Shown: positions 25,771 to 34,504 of the stretch, one piece after another
Layout: the number at the start of each line of letters is the position of its first letter
Numbering within the stretch: the stretch's first letter is position 1
Assembly: GCF_900187395.1 (NCBI RefSeq)
Contig: NZ_FYEZ01000001.1
Span: forward strand, 1,364,001-1,428,000
Direction of reading: 5' to 3'
DNA: 64,000 nt
From: Kytococcus aerolatus
GTDB taxonomy: Bacteria > Actinomycetota > Actinomycetes > Actinomycetales > Dermatophilaceae
Translations under genes and position numbers: made by a program
The notes under the pieces: model-generated
Told to the model about the DNA's origin: nothing
What the model saw: only the letters and a program-made list of their open reading frames with translations
The model's database searches: none

Positions 25771-28700
25771 CGGGTGCTCCCGGGGGGTGCGGGGGCGGCG
25801 GGCACGGTCACCGGGGCCGGGGCGGGATCGGCCAGCCGCCACACGAGCGCCTCGGTGGGGGCCGCCGGGGGCAGGGTGAGGTGCACCGCCCGCCCGGGGA
25901 GGGCCCGCCAGGTGGTGGCGGGGGGTACGAGGGCGACCAGCTCCCCGTCGCGGGCCAGGAGCAGGGCGCGGACCCCCGGGGTCCGGTGGGCCGCGGCGAG
26001 GGCCTCCTGCTCGTCCCGACCCGCCGCGAGGTGGTCGGCGTGGGCACCCAGGGCGGCCTGCACGGCACGGGGCCCGCCCACGGCGACCAGGGCGTCGGCC
26101 CGCTCGGCGTCGGCCGGCCGGCGCAGCGGCACGGTCGCACAGGTCAGGTCCCCGGTCAGCACGGTGGGCTCGAGGGGGCGGCCCGCCGCGCCGGTGGGTG
26201 CCACCCGCAGCTCGACCGGGGAGGGATCGACCGCGTCGTCCACGGCACCGGGGTCATCCGTGCCGGCCGGCGTCCGCGGGAGCAGGGAGCGCACCCGCTC
26301 GACGAAGGAGGCGTGGGAGTAGCGCTCCCGGACGACGGCCAGCTGGTGCTCCACCCGGGACCGGTGGAGCCCCGGGTCCGCCAGGAGCCGGCGGACGACG
26401 GCCGGCATCTCGTGCGGCTCGGCGTAGAGGAACAGGTCCCCGAAGGTCGGGCGGTGCTTGGGGGTGGCCACCACTGGGACCCCGTGGGCGGCCGCCTCCA
26501 GCAGGGTGCGCCCGAAGGCCTCGTGGGCCCCGGGGTGGTCGGCGTACACGAAGACGTCGAGCGTCGCGAGCAGCTCCTCGACCGGGAGGGCGTCCTGCGG
26601 GAGCACCGTCCACCGGGAGGAGGGGGCGGGGACGGGGCGTCCGTCCGCCCGGGCCCGGTCGGCCAGCCGGCGCACCTGCTTCTCGGCGCCCAGCATGACC
26701 ACCTCCACCTCCGGCCCGTGGTCGTAGGCGGTGCGGAGCGTCTCGAGGTCGGCCGGGAACTTGATGCGGTCGTCGCGGGAGACGCGGCCCACGACCGGGG
26801 GGTCGCCGAGCGGTCGACCGGGGGAGCGGGCCGGGCCGGCGGGGAGCTCGACGAGCGCCGGGTCGTCCCACGGGGTGAGGGCGCTGGTCTCGGCGGCCAG
26901 CAGCCGGCGGATCACCGGCCCCTGCGGCGCCCAGAGCGGGTCCGTGCCGAAGAGCTCCCGGGCGTGGGTCTCGACCGTGGGCACCGTGTAGCGCTGGTCG
27001 GAGCCGTCGGCCTCGCAGGGGGCCTGGTTGGCCACGACCACCACCTGCCGGGGGCGCAGCGTGGCCGGGCTGCCGTCGGGGGCGACGGGGGCCAGCGGGG
27101 GGTGCTGGAGGATCGGCGGGTAGCGCAGGAGGAGCAGGTCGACCTCCACCGCGTCGTCGAGGTGGACCCGCGTCACCCGTCCGGCGTCGAGGAGCTCCTG
27201 GAGGGGGGCGCACAGCGGGTCGTCGACCCCGCGCATGAAGCGCAGGGCCTCCAGGTGGAGCACCCCCACCCGCAGCCCGGCGCCGAGCGCGGCGCGGATC
27301 TCCTCCAGCATCGAGCGCTGCGGACCGCCCCAGCGCCGCCAGTCCCCGGCCAGGACGAGGTCGAGCTGCGGCCGCGGCGCCCCCGGGACGGGCACCGCGG
27401 TGCGCCAGGCCAGCGGGGCGGGGGTGCGGCGCGGTCCGTCGGGGTCGAGCCAGGGGTCCTCCCCGGCCGCGATGCGGGCGTGCCGGGCGGCGTGGCCGTG
27501 CTGGTACTCGTGCCGCGCGCCGTGCCGCCAGCCGCGGGAGAAGTCCCCGGCCGAGAGGGAGTCCGCCCGGCGGCGCATGAGCACCAGGATGCGGGGGGAC
27601 TGCTCCACCTCCCGCCCGGTGGCGGCCTCGAGGCGGCGGGCGTACTCGGTGTCGGCGCCCTTGCGGACCGGGTCGAAGAAGCCGATCCGGGAGACGCCCG
27701 GGACCATCGGCATCATGAGCGAGGGGGCGCAGGGAACGGCGCCGGGATACCCGGGGCGGGTGACGTGGAGCTCCTCGGTGACCCGCAGCGCTCGCTGCCG
27801 GGTGGCGATCGCCGGGCCCCGGTCCCGTCCCTCCAGGAGCGGGCGCACCCCGGTCTCCAGCAGGTCCGGGTGGGCCCAGTCGTCGCTGTCGAGGAAGGTC
27901 ACGGCGTCCCCGGTGGCCTGGCGCAGGGCGGTGTTGCGGCAGCGGTAGGTGCCGCCGTGCACCGCCTTGCGGATCACCCGGATGCGCGCGTCGAGCTCGG
28001 CCACCGCCTCGAGCACGCCGGGCGTCGGGGCGGTCGAGGCGTCGTCCACCACGAGGAGCTCCCAGTTCTGCCAGGTCTGGGAGACCAGGGAGCGGGCCGC
28101 CACGAGCAGCTCGGGCCCGGGGTCGAGGGTGCTCATCACCACGGTGACGCGGTAGGGGTGGTCGACCGGCCCGACTCCCTCGCCGAGCAGCCGGTCGAAG
28201 GGGGTGCGCACCACCTGCTCGGGGTCGAGCCCGTGGCGCGCCAGGAACGCCGGGTCGAAGAGCTCCTCGGCGGCGGCGAGCCGCACCGTGCTCCCCCGTC
28301 CGGCCCCGAGCCGGCGGGTGAAGGCCTTCTCCCAGAGGGCCGCGTCCGCCGCGGGCAGCTCGGCCGCGCGGTGCGGGTTGCGCAGGTCGGTCCGGGTGCA
28401 GAGCGTCGCCTCCCAGGTGCCGCGATCGCGGCGCAGCACCTGCCGGGCCCGCCGGGCGTCCCCGGCGCTGGCACGGGTCACCAGGAGCTGTGCCCAGAGG
28501 TCGGCGGTCTCCTCGGTGGGGTGCTCGCCGCCGCTCAGGGCGTCGGCCAGGTCCAGCAGCCCGAGGGCTGCCGAGACGTCCGCCGGGGTGCCGGTCTGGA
28601 GGGCCACGACCCGGGCGTACTGGCAGAGCAGGGCCGGGTCGGGAGCGGTCAGGGAGGCGGCGTCCTCCGGGAGCGCTTCCTCCGCACGGTCGAGGCGGCG

Positions 28701-28916
28701 CCCGAGCTCCTCGAGCCGGGCCGGGGTGGTGCCCGGACCACCGGCGAGGAGGGCCAGCACCCGACGCCCGACCACGGACCGGGTGCGCAGGAGCGTGGCC
28801 ACCAGGCGCTCGGGGTGCCGGCTGGCGTGGGCGGCGTGGTCGGCGTCGACCTGCGCGTCGGTGGTGCGGGGCGGGGGCGCGGATCCGGCCGGTCCGGGAG
28901 CCGGCTCAGTGGTCAT
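25767..28916 (-). CDS. Large GT2 + GT4 bifunctional glycosyltransferase
   Basis: Predicted 1049 residues. Residues 1-250 are helical and lack a known domain. A GT2 domain follows (YRVTVVMSTLDPGPELLVAA, then LLVVDDAST and TFLDSDDWAHPDLL with the DXD-type acid pair). The second catalytic part is GT4-like: GDWRRWGGPQRSMLEEIRAA, RIKFPADLETLRTAYDHG and EAFGRTLLEAAAHGVPVVAT, which carries both glutamates of the E-x7-E motif. The last 130 residues have no clear similarity. The ATG at 28916 overlaps the small membrane-protein gene by 11 bases. The N-terminal plus GT2 arrangement resembles 29609-31618. May add two sugars in sequence. Confidence 0.85.
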   Translation of the reverse strand: MTTEPAPGPAGSAPPPRTTDAQVDADHAAHASRHPERLVATLLRTRSVVGRRVLALLAGGPGTTPARLEELGRRLDRAEEALPEDAASLTAPDPALLCQYARVVALQTGTPADVSAALGLLDLADALSGGEHPTEETADLWAQLLVTRASAGDARRARQVLRRDRGTWEATLCTRTDLRNPHRAAELPAADAALWEKAFTRRLGAGRGSTVRLAAAEELFDPAFLARHGLDPEQVVRTPFDRLLGEGVGPVDHPYRVTVVMSTLDPGPELLVAARSLVSQTWQNWELLVVDDASTAPTPGVLEAVAELDARIRVIRKAVHGGTYRCRNTALRQATGDAVTFLDSDDWAHPDLLETGVRPLLEGRDRGPAIATRQRALRVTEELHVTRPGYPGAVPCAPSLMMPMVPGVSRIGFFDPVRKGADTEYARRLEAATGREVEQSPRILVLMRRRADSLSAGDFSRGWRHGARHEYQHGHAARHARIAAGEDPWLDPDGPRRTPAPLAWRTAVPVPGAPRPQLDLVLAGDWRRWGGPQRSMLEEIRAALGAGLRVGVLHLEALRFMRGVDDPLCAPLQELLDAGRVTRVHLDDAVEVDLLLLRYPPILQHPPLAPVAPDGSPATLRPRQVVVVANQAPCEADGSDQRYTVPTVETHARELFGTDPLWAPQGPVIRRLLAAETSALTPWDDPALVELPAGPARSPGRPLGDPPVVGRVSRDDRIKFPADLETLRTAYDHGPEVEVVMLGAEKQVRRLADRARADGRPVPAPSSRWTVLPQDALPVEELLATLDVFVYADHPGAHEAFGRTLLEAAAHGVPVVATPKHRPTFGDLFLYAEPHEMPAVVRRLLADPGLHRSRVEHQLAVVRERYSHASFVERVRSLLPRTPAGTDDPGAVDDAVDPSPVELRVAPTGAAGRPLEPTVLTGDLTCATVPLRRPADAERADALVAVGGPRAVQAALGAHADHLAAGRDEQEALAAAHRTPGVRALLLARDGELVALVPPATTWRALPGRAVHLTLPPAAPTEALVWRLADPAPAPVTVPAAPAPPGSTR

Positions 28917-29412
28917 CGCGGGCGCGGCGCAGGTCCTCGGCCGCCGACTCCAGGGCGCTCTGGGCGCGGTCGAGGCGGCCGACGTACTGGGCCTGGATGA
29001 GGCGGACCGCGCCGGTCAGCTCCGGCGCGGGAGTCGCTCCGCCGGTGCGCTCCGGGTGCCCCGCTGCCTCCTCCGGCGCGGGTGCGGACTCCTGCGTCCG
29101 GGCGCTCCCCGCGGCTGCTCCTGCGTCCGGTCCGCCCCGGTCCGTCGGCCGGTCCGTGGTCGCTCGACGGCTCGCCCAGACCGGGGTGGGGTCGACGGTC
29201 CGCACCGGCACGGTGCGCAGGAGCCCCTTCACCTTGGTGGGCAGGTAGCGGGCCCGGCGGTTGGTGTCCAGCGAGACCATGAGCTGGGCGGTGAGGAGCA
29301 GCCCGAGAGCACCCACGGTGAGCCCGGGCAGCTCGACCACGACCCCGAGCACGGCGGCCGCCACCAGGGCGAGGGCGCCCCCGAGGGCCAGCTGCATCTT
29401 CGTGGACTTCAT
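28906..29412 (-). CDS. Small membrane protein with helical cytoplasmic tail
   Basis: Predicted 168 residues. Two adjacent hydrophobic helices at residues 8-45 (LALGGALALVAAAVLGVVVE, then LTVGALGLLLTAQLMV) are followed by a basic stretch (NRRARYLPTKVKGLL), an Ala/Pro/Glu-rich linker and a C-terminal amphipathic segment (LDRAQSALESAAEDLRRAR) likely to form a coiled coil. I do not recognise a family. It precedes and overlaps the GT2+GT4 gene, so it may anchor that enzyme at the membrane (inference). GGGAG lies just before the ATG. Confidence 0.7.
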   Translation of the reverse strand: MKSTKMQLALGGALALVAAAVLGVVVELPGLTVGALGLLLTAQLMVSLDTNRRARYLPTKVKGLLRTVPVRTVDPTPVWASRRATTDRPTDRGGPDAGAAAGSARTQESAPAPEEAAGHPERTGGATPAPELTGAVRLIQAQYVGRLDRAQSALESAAEDLRRARDDH

Positions 29413-29502
29413 GACTCCCGTTCCGGCACCGTGGTGCGAGCGTCGCGTGCGTGGTCACCGGTGGCGGGCCCCGGTGTTCCGGTGAGTATGGCAGTGGCAC
29501 CG

Positions 29503-29508
29503 TACTAT
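29503..29508 (+). promoter_or_regulatory. -10 element for the divergent GT2 gene
   Basis: TACTAT (TANNNT) in the divergent region 29413-29608. A start near 29515 leaves a leader of about 94 bases before the GTG at 29609. No clear -35. Confidence 0.35.
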
Positions 29509-29608
29509 CGGTGGCGTTTCCTGCGGGTTCGCCCCGGCCGTGGAGCCTGGTGAGGACGCCGCGGGTCGTGCCCGAGCCCCGCCCGGTCCGAGTGGAAGGT
29601 CCTGTTCT

Positions 29609-31618
29609 GTGCCCAGCCCCGCCGCCTCCGGCCGCCGCTGGGCGCCTGCCTCGTGGACGGACCACGCCGTCGGGAGCGCACGCACCGTGGGTGGCCCGGC
29701 CCTCCACGCCTGGCTGGCCACGGTAGAGACGGAGCCGATCGCCCTGCTGACCACCGCCCTGCGCACCGAGGACGTGGTGCTCGAGGAGGCGATGGCCCGG
29801 GCGGCCACGCACGGGGCGATGTCGATGGACGAGCTGGCCCAGCACGTGGTGCGCGCGGCCACCCTCGCGGAGGTCCTCGCCCCGACCGCCGCCGGGCCCG
29901 CCTCGTCCCGCGTCCGGGAGCGGCAGCGCCGTCGCGAGGTCGGCCTCGTGGCCTGCGTGGCCGGCTACTGGTGCGCGCGCAGCGACCGGCCGGGATCCCC
30001 CGAGCGCGGTCTGCGTCTCCTGGAGGCGGTCCTCGAGGCCCACCACCCCCGCCTCGTCCCGCGCAAGATGCGTTCCATCCCGGTGCAGCAGGCGCTCCTC
30101 TCCGGCCGGGTCGACCTCGCCCGGGAGTGGGTGGACCTCCCCGGGGCCCGCCCGTCGATCGTCCACGGGGCGCGGGTGGACCTGGAGCACCTGGAGCCCG
30201 GGGACGCCTGGCTGGAGCGCTTCAACGAGCCCTTCACGAGCAGCGGGTGCACCCCCATCACGCTCACCGGGGTGGGGCCCACGCCCTTCGACCGGATGGA
30301 GGCCGCGACGCCCCGGCGGGTGGAGGAGGGCCCGCTGGTCAGCGTGATCATGCCCTGCTACCGGCCCGACGAGGGGCTGTTCACCTCGGTGCGCAGCATC
30401 CTGGCCCAGACCTGGCAGCCGCTGGAGGTCATCGTGCTCGACGACGCCTCCGGCCCCGGGTACGCCGGCCTCTTCGAGCGGGTGGCGGCGCTGGACGAGC
30501 GGATCCGCGTGGTGCACCTGGCGGAGAACGGGGGGTCCTACCTGGCGCGCAACCACGGCATCGCCCTCTGCCGGGGCGAGTTCGTCACCGTCCAGGACGC
30601 CGACGACTGGTCCCATCCGGAGCGGATCGAGCGCCACGTCCGCGACCTGCTGGAGCACCCCGAGGCCCCCGCGAACCGTTCCCGGGCGATGCGCGTGCGG
30701 GAGGACCTCACCCACCAGTGGCTGGGCTACCCGCCGCACCGTCTCAACGCCTCCAGCCTGATGGTCCGCCGGGAGGTGTTCGACACCGCCGGCCTCTTCC
30801 AGGCTGTCCGCAAGGGGGCCGACTCGGAGTACCACTTCCGGCTCAACGCGCTGGGCACCCCGGTCCGGGAGGTGCGGGCCCACGTGGCCGTCATCCGGCT
30901 CTCGGCGGGGAGCCTCTCCCGGGGCGACTTCCGGTGGCACCGCAACAACCCCGACCGGCTGCTCTACCGCGCCGTCTACGCCGCCTGGCACCGCGCGCTC
31001 GTGCGGGAGGCCGGGGGCGAGGGGGAGCCGGCCCTGCGGCGGGCGGCCGTCTCCGGCATCGAGGACCCGAGGACCCCGCCCTTCCCGGTGCCGCGCGCGT
31101 GGAACCGGGACCTGCCCAGCGCCCGGGGCCGGCACCCGGGCGCCGACGAGGTGGTCACCCACCCGTGGGTGCTGCGGGGGGACTTCAGCCAGCCCCGCCG
31201 GGCCGACCAGGTCCGGGAGCTGCTGGCCGCCGGGATCCGCCCGGTGCTCTGGCACCAGGAGGCGGCCCTGCCCCTCACCGAGAAGCGGCAGGAGGTCAGC
31301 GAGGTGGTGGCCGACCTCGTCGTGGCCGAGCAGCTCCCCTACATCTCCTCCCACGAGCCGACCCGGGCCGAGAACCTCGTGGTCCTGGACGCGGGGGTGG
31401 CCTCCCGGGAGGTCGGGGTGGTGCGGGCCGACGCGGTGTGGGTCGACGCCGACCGGCTGCTGGAGGACCCGGACCCGACCTTCCCCACGGATCTCACGGC
31501 GGTGCCGGCGCAGCTGGGCGCTGCGCTGGGGGTCGAGCCACGGTGGGTGACCCGGCACCGTCCGGGGGAGTGCGCGGTCGAGGGAGCGGTGCCGGTGCCC
31601 TGGGGCGCACCGTCCTGA
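29609..31618 (+). CDS. GT2 family glycosyltransferase with N- and C-terminal extensions
   Basis: Predicted 669 residues. An N-terminal helical region of about 230 residues precedes a GT2 domain: PLVSVIMPCYRPDEGLFTSV, VIVLDDASGPGYAG and VTVQDADDWSHPERIERH (acid pair for metal and nucleotide-sugar). RKGADSEYHFRLNALG is close to the same motif in 25767-28916, which suggests a shared origin. The last 180 residues contain no recognised motif. The GTG at 29609 follows GGAAGG at about ten bases. An in-frame GTG at 29540 would add an Arg/Pro-rich stretch and was not preferred. Convergent with the SGNH lipoprotein gene. Confidence 0.85.
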   Translation: MPSPAASGRRWAPASWTDHAVGSARTVGGPALHAWLATVETEPIALLTTALRTEDVVLEEAMARAATHGAMSMDELAQHVVRAATLAEVLAPTAAGPASSRVRERQRRREVGLVACVAGYWCARSDRPGSPERGLRLLEAVLEAHHPRLVPRKMRSIPVQQALLSGRVDLAREWVDLPGARPSIVHGARVDLEHLEPGDAWLERFNEPFTSSGCTPITLTGVGPTPFDRMEAATPRRVEEGPLVSVIMPCYRPDEGLFTSVRSILAQTWQPLEVIVLDDASGPGYAGLFERVAALDERIRVVHLAENGGSYLARNHGIALCRGEFVTVQDADDWSHPERIERHVRDLLEHPEAPANRSRAMRVREDLTHQWLGYPPHRLNASSLMVRREVFDTAGLFQAVRKGADSEYHFRLNALGTPVREVRAHVAVIRLSAGSLSRGDFRWHRNNPDRLLYRAVYAAWHRALVREAGGEGEPALRRAAVSGIEDPRTPPFPVPRAWNRDLPSARGRHPGADEVVTHPWVLRGDFSQPRRADQVRELLAAGIRPVLWHQEAALPLTEKRQEVSEVVADLVVAEQLPYISSHEPTRAENLVVLDAGVASREVGVVRADAVWVDADRLLEDPDPTFPTDLTAVPAQLGAALGVEPRWVTRHRPGECAVEGAVPVPWGAPS

Positions 31619-31631
31619 CCCGGGGCCGGGC

Positions 31632-32627
31632 TCAGCCCGGGGCGAGGGCGGCGTCGAGGCGCTCGCCGAGGACCGGGGCGACGTGCTCCACCCAGGTGGC
31701 CGTCACGTGCGAGCCCTTGCGATAGGTGAGGATCCCGTCGTCGACGACCCGGCAGGTCCCGTCGGGGCACAGCTCGTCCCCGAGGTCGACGAGGGTGGCG
31801 CCCGCCAACCGGTCCACCACCTCCTGCAGGGCCGGGGTGCCCAGCCCGGGTGCGGCGGGGAAGTCGCAGGCCGAGGGGTCGTCCCGGTGCGCGGCGACGC
31901 ACTCGGGGACCTGCTCCCCGGGCTGCGGGGTGTCGGCGAGGGCGACGACCCGGGTGCCGGCGTCGACGAGCGGGCGGAGGTTCTCCAGGTAGCCGTCCAC
32001 GAGGGCCGCCTGCGTGGCCCCGGAGGACTCCCCGCCGGGGCGGGAGGTGCTCGGCAGGGCGGTGCTGCGCAGGCCGGACAGCACGAGCACGTCCGGCGGG
32101 TCGGACCGCAGCCTGCGAGCGACCTCCCGGTTCCACTCCCGGCAGGAGGTGTACTCCCTCCCGTCCGCCTGCTGGAGGGCGGCGGAGAAGCTGCAGGCGG
32201 ACTTCGTGTGCGAGACGACGCGGTACCCGCGCTCCCGGGCCCAGCGGTCCACGGCGGGGCTCCACTGCAGGGCCTTGGAGTCGCCGACGAGGGCCACGGT
32301 GGTGGAGCCCGCGGGGTCGCCCAGGGTGCACTCGACCGGGGTTGCGGAGTCCTGGTCCACCTGGCAGCCCTCGTCGTAGGTGCGGGGCACGTCGCCGGCC
32401 GCGTCCTCCGGGGCGGGGGTGAGGGAGGCCGCGGCCGAGGGTCGCGTGGCCGCGGAGGACGACCGGGCGGTGGCGCTCGTGCGCGACGGCGTGGCCGCGG
32501 AGGACGATGGGGCGGCGGAGCCGGTGCTCGTGGCGGTTCCCTCCTGCGGGGCCGGGGTCCCGCAGCCGGCGAGCGCGGCCAGAAGGAGCACGGGGAGCGC
32601 GGGGAGCACGGGGAGCAGCCGCCTCAT
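31632..32627 (-). CDS. Stand-alone SGNH-domain lipoprotein
   Basis: Predicted 331 residues. A lipoprotein signal peptide with lipobox LAGC (Cys near residue 20) is followed by a long Ser/Thr/Ala/Pro-rich linker and an SGNH hydrolase-like domain: VALVGDSKALQW (nucleophile Ser), KSACSF, DVLVLSGLRS and GSHVTATWV near the end. The domain is close to the C-terminal SGNH domains of the two membrane acyltransferases at 13374-15530 and 34501-36819, but here it is free and lipid-anchored outside the membrane. ATG overlaps the upstream GT4 stop (ATGA). Possible acyl transfer to or removal from the polymer. Confidence 0.88.
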   Translation of the reverse strand: MRRLLPVLPALPVLLLAALAGCGTPAPQEGTATSTGSAAPSSSAATPSRTSATARSSSAATRPSAAASLTPAPEDAAGDVPRTYDEGCQVDQDSATPVECTLGDPAGSTTVALVGDSKALQWSPAVDRWARERGYRVVSHTKSACSFSAALQQADGREYTSCREWNREVARRLRSDPPDVLVLSGLRSTALPSTSRPGGESSGATQAALVDGYLENLRPLVDAGTRVVALADTPQPGEQVPECVAAHRDDPSACDFPAAPGLGTPALQEVVDRLAGATLVDLGDELCPDGTCRVVDDGILTYRKGSHVTATWVEHVAPVLGERLDAALAPG

Positions 32628-34504
32628 CCCTCCTCCCCGGCGCTCTCCCGACCGAGGGCCACCGCGGCGATGCGGGTGGCGCTGGCGACCGGCGGGAAGG
32701 CCTCCCGCACCTGCTGGCGGGCCCGGCTCGCCGCCTCCAGCCGAGCGGCGGGATCGGCGAGGGAGCGGATCCGGGCCACCGCCTCCTCCTGCGTCGTGAC
32801 CACCCAGTCGGCGGGGAGCACCTCCCGGGCGCCGCCGTAGCGGGCGAAGACGGGCCAGTCGCGCACCACCGGTACGCACCCGGAGGCGGCGCCCTCCACG
32901 ACCCCGAGGTGGAAGGACTCGCGGCGACTGGTGCTCAGGACGAAGCCGCAGTCCCCCAGGTGGGCGGCCACGTCGTCGGTGTGCCCGACCCGCTCCACCG
33001 CCCCCGCGAGCGCCGGGTCCTCCAGCAGCTCGAGCACGGCCCGCTCGTAGTCCTGCTGCTCGCCGGCCCCCTCGATGTCCTCGCCGATGAGGCGCAGGGT
33101 CCACCGGGGGTCCTCGCGGCGCAGCTCCCGGAGCAGCTCCAGCGCCCACAGCGGGTCCTTGACCCGGCGCCCCCACTTGACCATGACCAGTCGTCGGTCG
33201 GCCGCGGGCTCGCGCTCCAGCGGGAGTGCGCTCCAGCGGTCGGCGAGCCAGTGCCCGACGACGTGGACCGGTGGCAGGTCCTCGCGCTCCCCGAGGGCCG
33301 CCCACGCGGTGCGGGCCACCGGGGCCCCGACGGCCACGACGGCGTCGACCGCCGCCCAGCGCACCAGGTGCAGCCAGGGGTCGAGCGTGTCGAGGCTGTG
33401 GAGGCGCAGCACGAGGCGCTGGTCGGGGCGCACCAGGTGGCTGGCCCAGACGGCGGGCAGGTCGGCCCACTCGGCCCAGACCACGTCCGCCGCGGCCAGG
33501 CGCTCCACCACCTCGGCGGGCAGGCCGTGCTCCCCGCGCTCCACGAGCGCCTCCACGGCGGCGAGGTTCTCCGGCCGAGGCAGGCGGCGGGCGAGGGTGG
33601 GGTGGGTCTCGGCGAGGTCCAGCAGGTCGACCGTGCAGCCGGCGGCCTCCAGGGCGCGGACGACCGGCTGCTCGAAGCGCCCGTAGGTGCCCGGCAGGAG
33701 AACGACGTGGGGGTGCTCGACGGTCGGCCGGGCGGCCGGCTCGCGGGTGCCCGGGGCGGTGAGGCGCTGCCAGGTGGGGGTGGAGCGCAGCGGGGCCAGC
33801 CAGGCCGCGGGGTCCTCCACGAGCGGGGAGGAGGTCCGGTCGGCGTGGAGCCCGCGGGAGAAGGTGGCCGCCACCAGGTGGCACCAGGCCGGGTCGGCCG
33901 GCCCGTCGTGCCCGGTGTGGTGCCAGCTGGTGGCGGTGTCGCGGAGGAGCTCCTGCAGGGTCGCGTCGTCGCGCGGCCACCGCCCGGCCCCGGCCAGGCC
34001 CGCGGCGGCCCGGACCCGGGCCACCGCGGGGACCGCCTCGGGGGCCTCCTCGGCGAGGGCGATCACCTGGCGCTGCAGGAGGCCGGACCGGGGTGCGGCG
34101 AGCGCGGCGGCCAGCAGCGCGTGCACCTCCTCCAGCCCCTGCCCGCGGGTGGGGCGGACGGTCAGCGCCGTCGGGACGAGCCGGGCCAGCACGGGGTCGC
34201 CGTGCAGGGCCTCCTCCCACCCGGTGAGGGGTTCCGCGGGCCGGTGGAGCCCGCGCAGCAGCCAGCGGGCGTCCCCGAACCGGGCGACGGGGTGGTGCAC
34301 CTGCACGCCCTTCGGGGCCGTCACCCAGGGCTCGTCCGGGGCGGCGAGGGTCACCGGGTGTCCGACGGCCACCAGGGCCTGCAGCCGGCGCCGGGAGGCC
34401 CGCAGCGTCGCCCTGTCGTCGGCGATCCACAGCACCGGGCGGGGGGTGGTGGTCGCCGACGGGTCGGGCGCCGACGGGCGGGGTGCCACGGAGGCCGGGC
34501 TCAC
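32624..34504 (-). CDS. GT4 glycosyltransferase with N-terminal extension
   Basis: Predicted 626 residues. The first 260 residues are mostly helical and unassigned. The GT-B part follows: VVLLPGTYGRFEQPVVRALE, then DVVWAEWADLPAVWASHL, VMVKWGRRVKDPLWALEL and TSRRESFHLGVVEGAASG, with both glutamates of E-x7-E. The ATG at 34504 overlaps the acyltransferase stop (ATGA), and its own stop overlaps the SGNH lipoprotein start, so three genes are translationally coupled. The coupling suggests that glycosylation and acylation act on the same unit. Specificity unknown. Confidence 0.87.
   Translation of the reverse strand: MSPASVAPRPSAPDPSATTTPRPVLWIADDRATLRASRRRLQALVAVGHPVTLAAPDEPWVTAPKGVQVHHPVARFGDARWLLRGLHRPAEPLTGWEEALHGDPVLARLVPTALTVRPTRGQGLEEVHALLAAALAAPRSGLLQRQVIALAEEAPEAVPAVARVRAAAGLAGAGRWPRDDATLQELLRDTATSWHHTGHDGPADPAWCHLVAATFSRGLHADRTSSPLVEDPAAWLAPLRSTPTWQRLTAPGTREPAARPTVEHPHVVLLPGTYGRFEQPVVRALEAAGCTVDLLDLAETHPTLARRLPRPENLAAVEALVERGEHGLPAEVVERLAAADVVWAEWADLPAVWASHLVRPDQRLVLRLHSLDTLDPWLHLVRWAAVDAVVAVGAPVARTAWAALGEREDLPPVHVVGHWLADRWSALPLEREPAADRRLVMVKWGRRVKDPLWALELLRELRREDPRWTLRLIGEDIEGAGEQQDYERAVLELLEDPALAGAVERVGHTDDVAAHLGDCGFVLSTSRRESFHLGVVEGAASGCVPVVRDWPVFARYGGAREVLPADWVVTTQEEAVARIRSLADPAARLEAASRARQQVREAFPPVASATRIAAVALGRESAGEEG

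Noticed and set aside
22708-26322. Long plus-strand open frame over the dehydrogenase and MurG-like genes
   Set aside because: Antisense shadow; the minus strand encodes well-supported enzymes.
25881-29000. Long plus-strand open frame opposite the GT2-GT4 gene
   Set aside because: Gly/Val/His/Arg-rich composition typical of an antisense GC frame.
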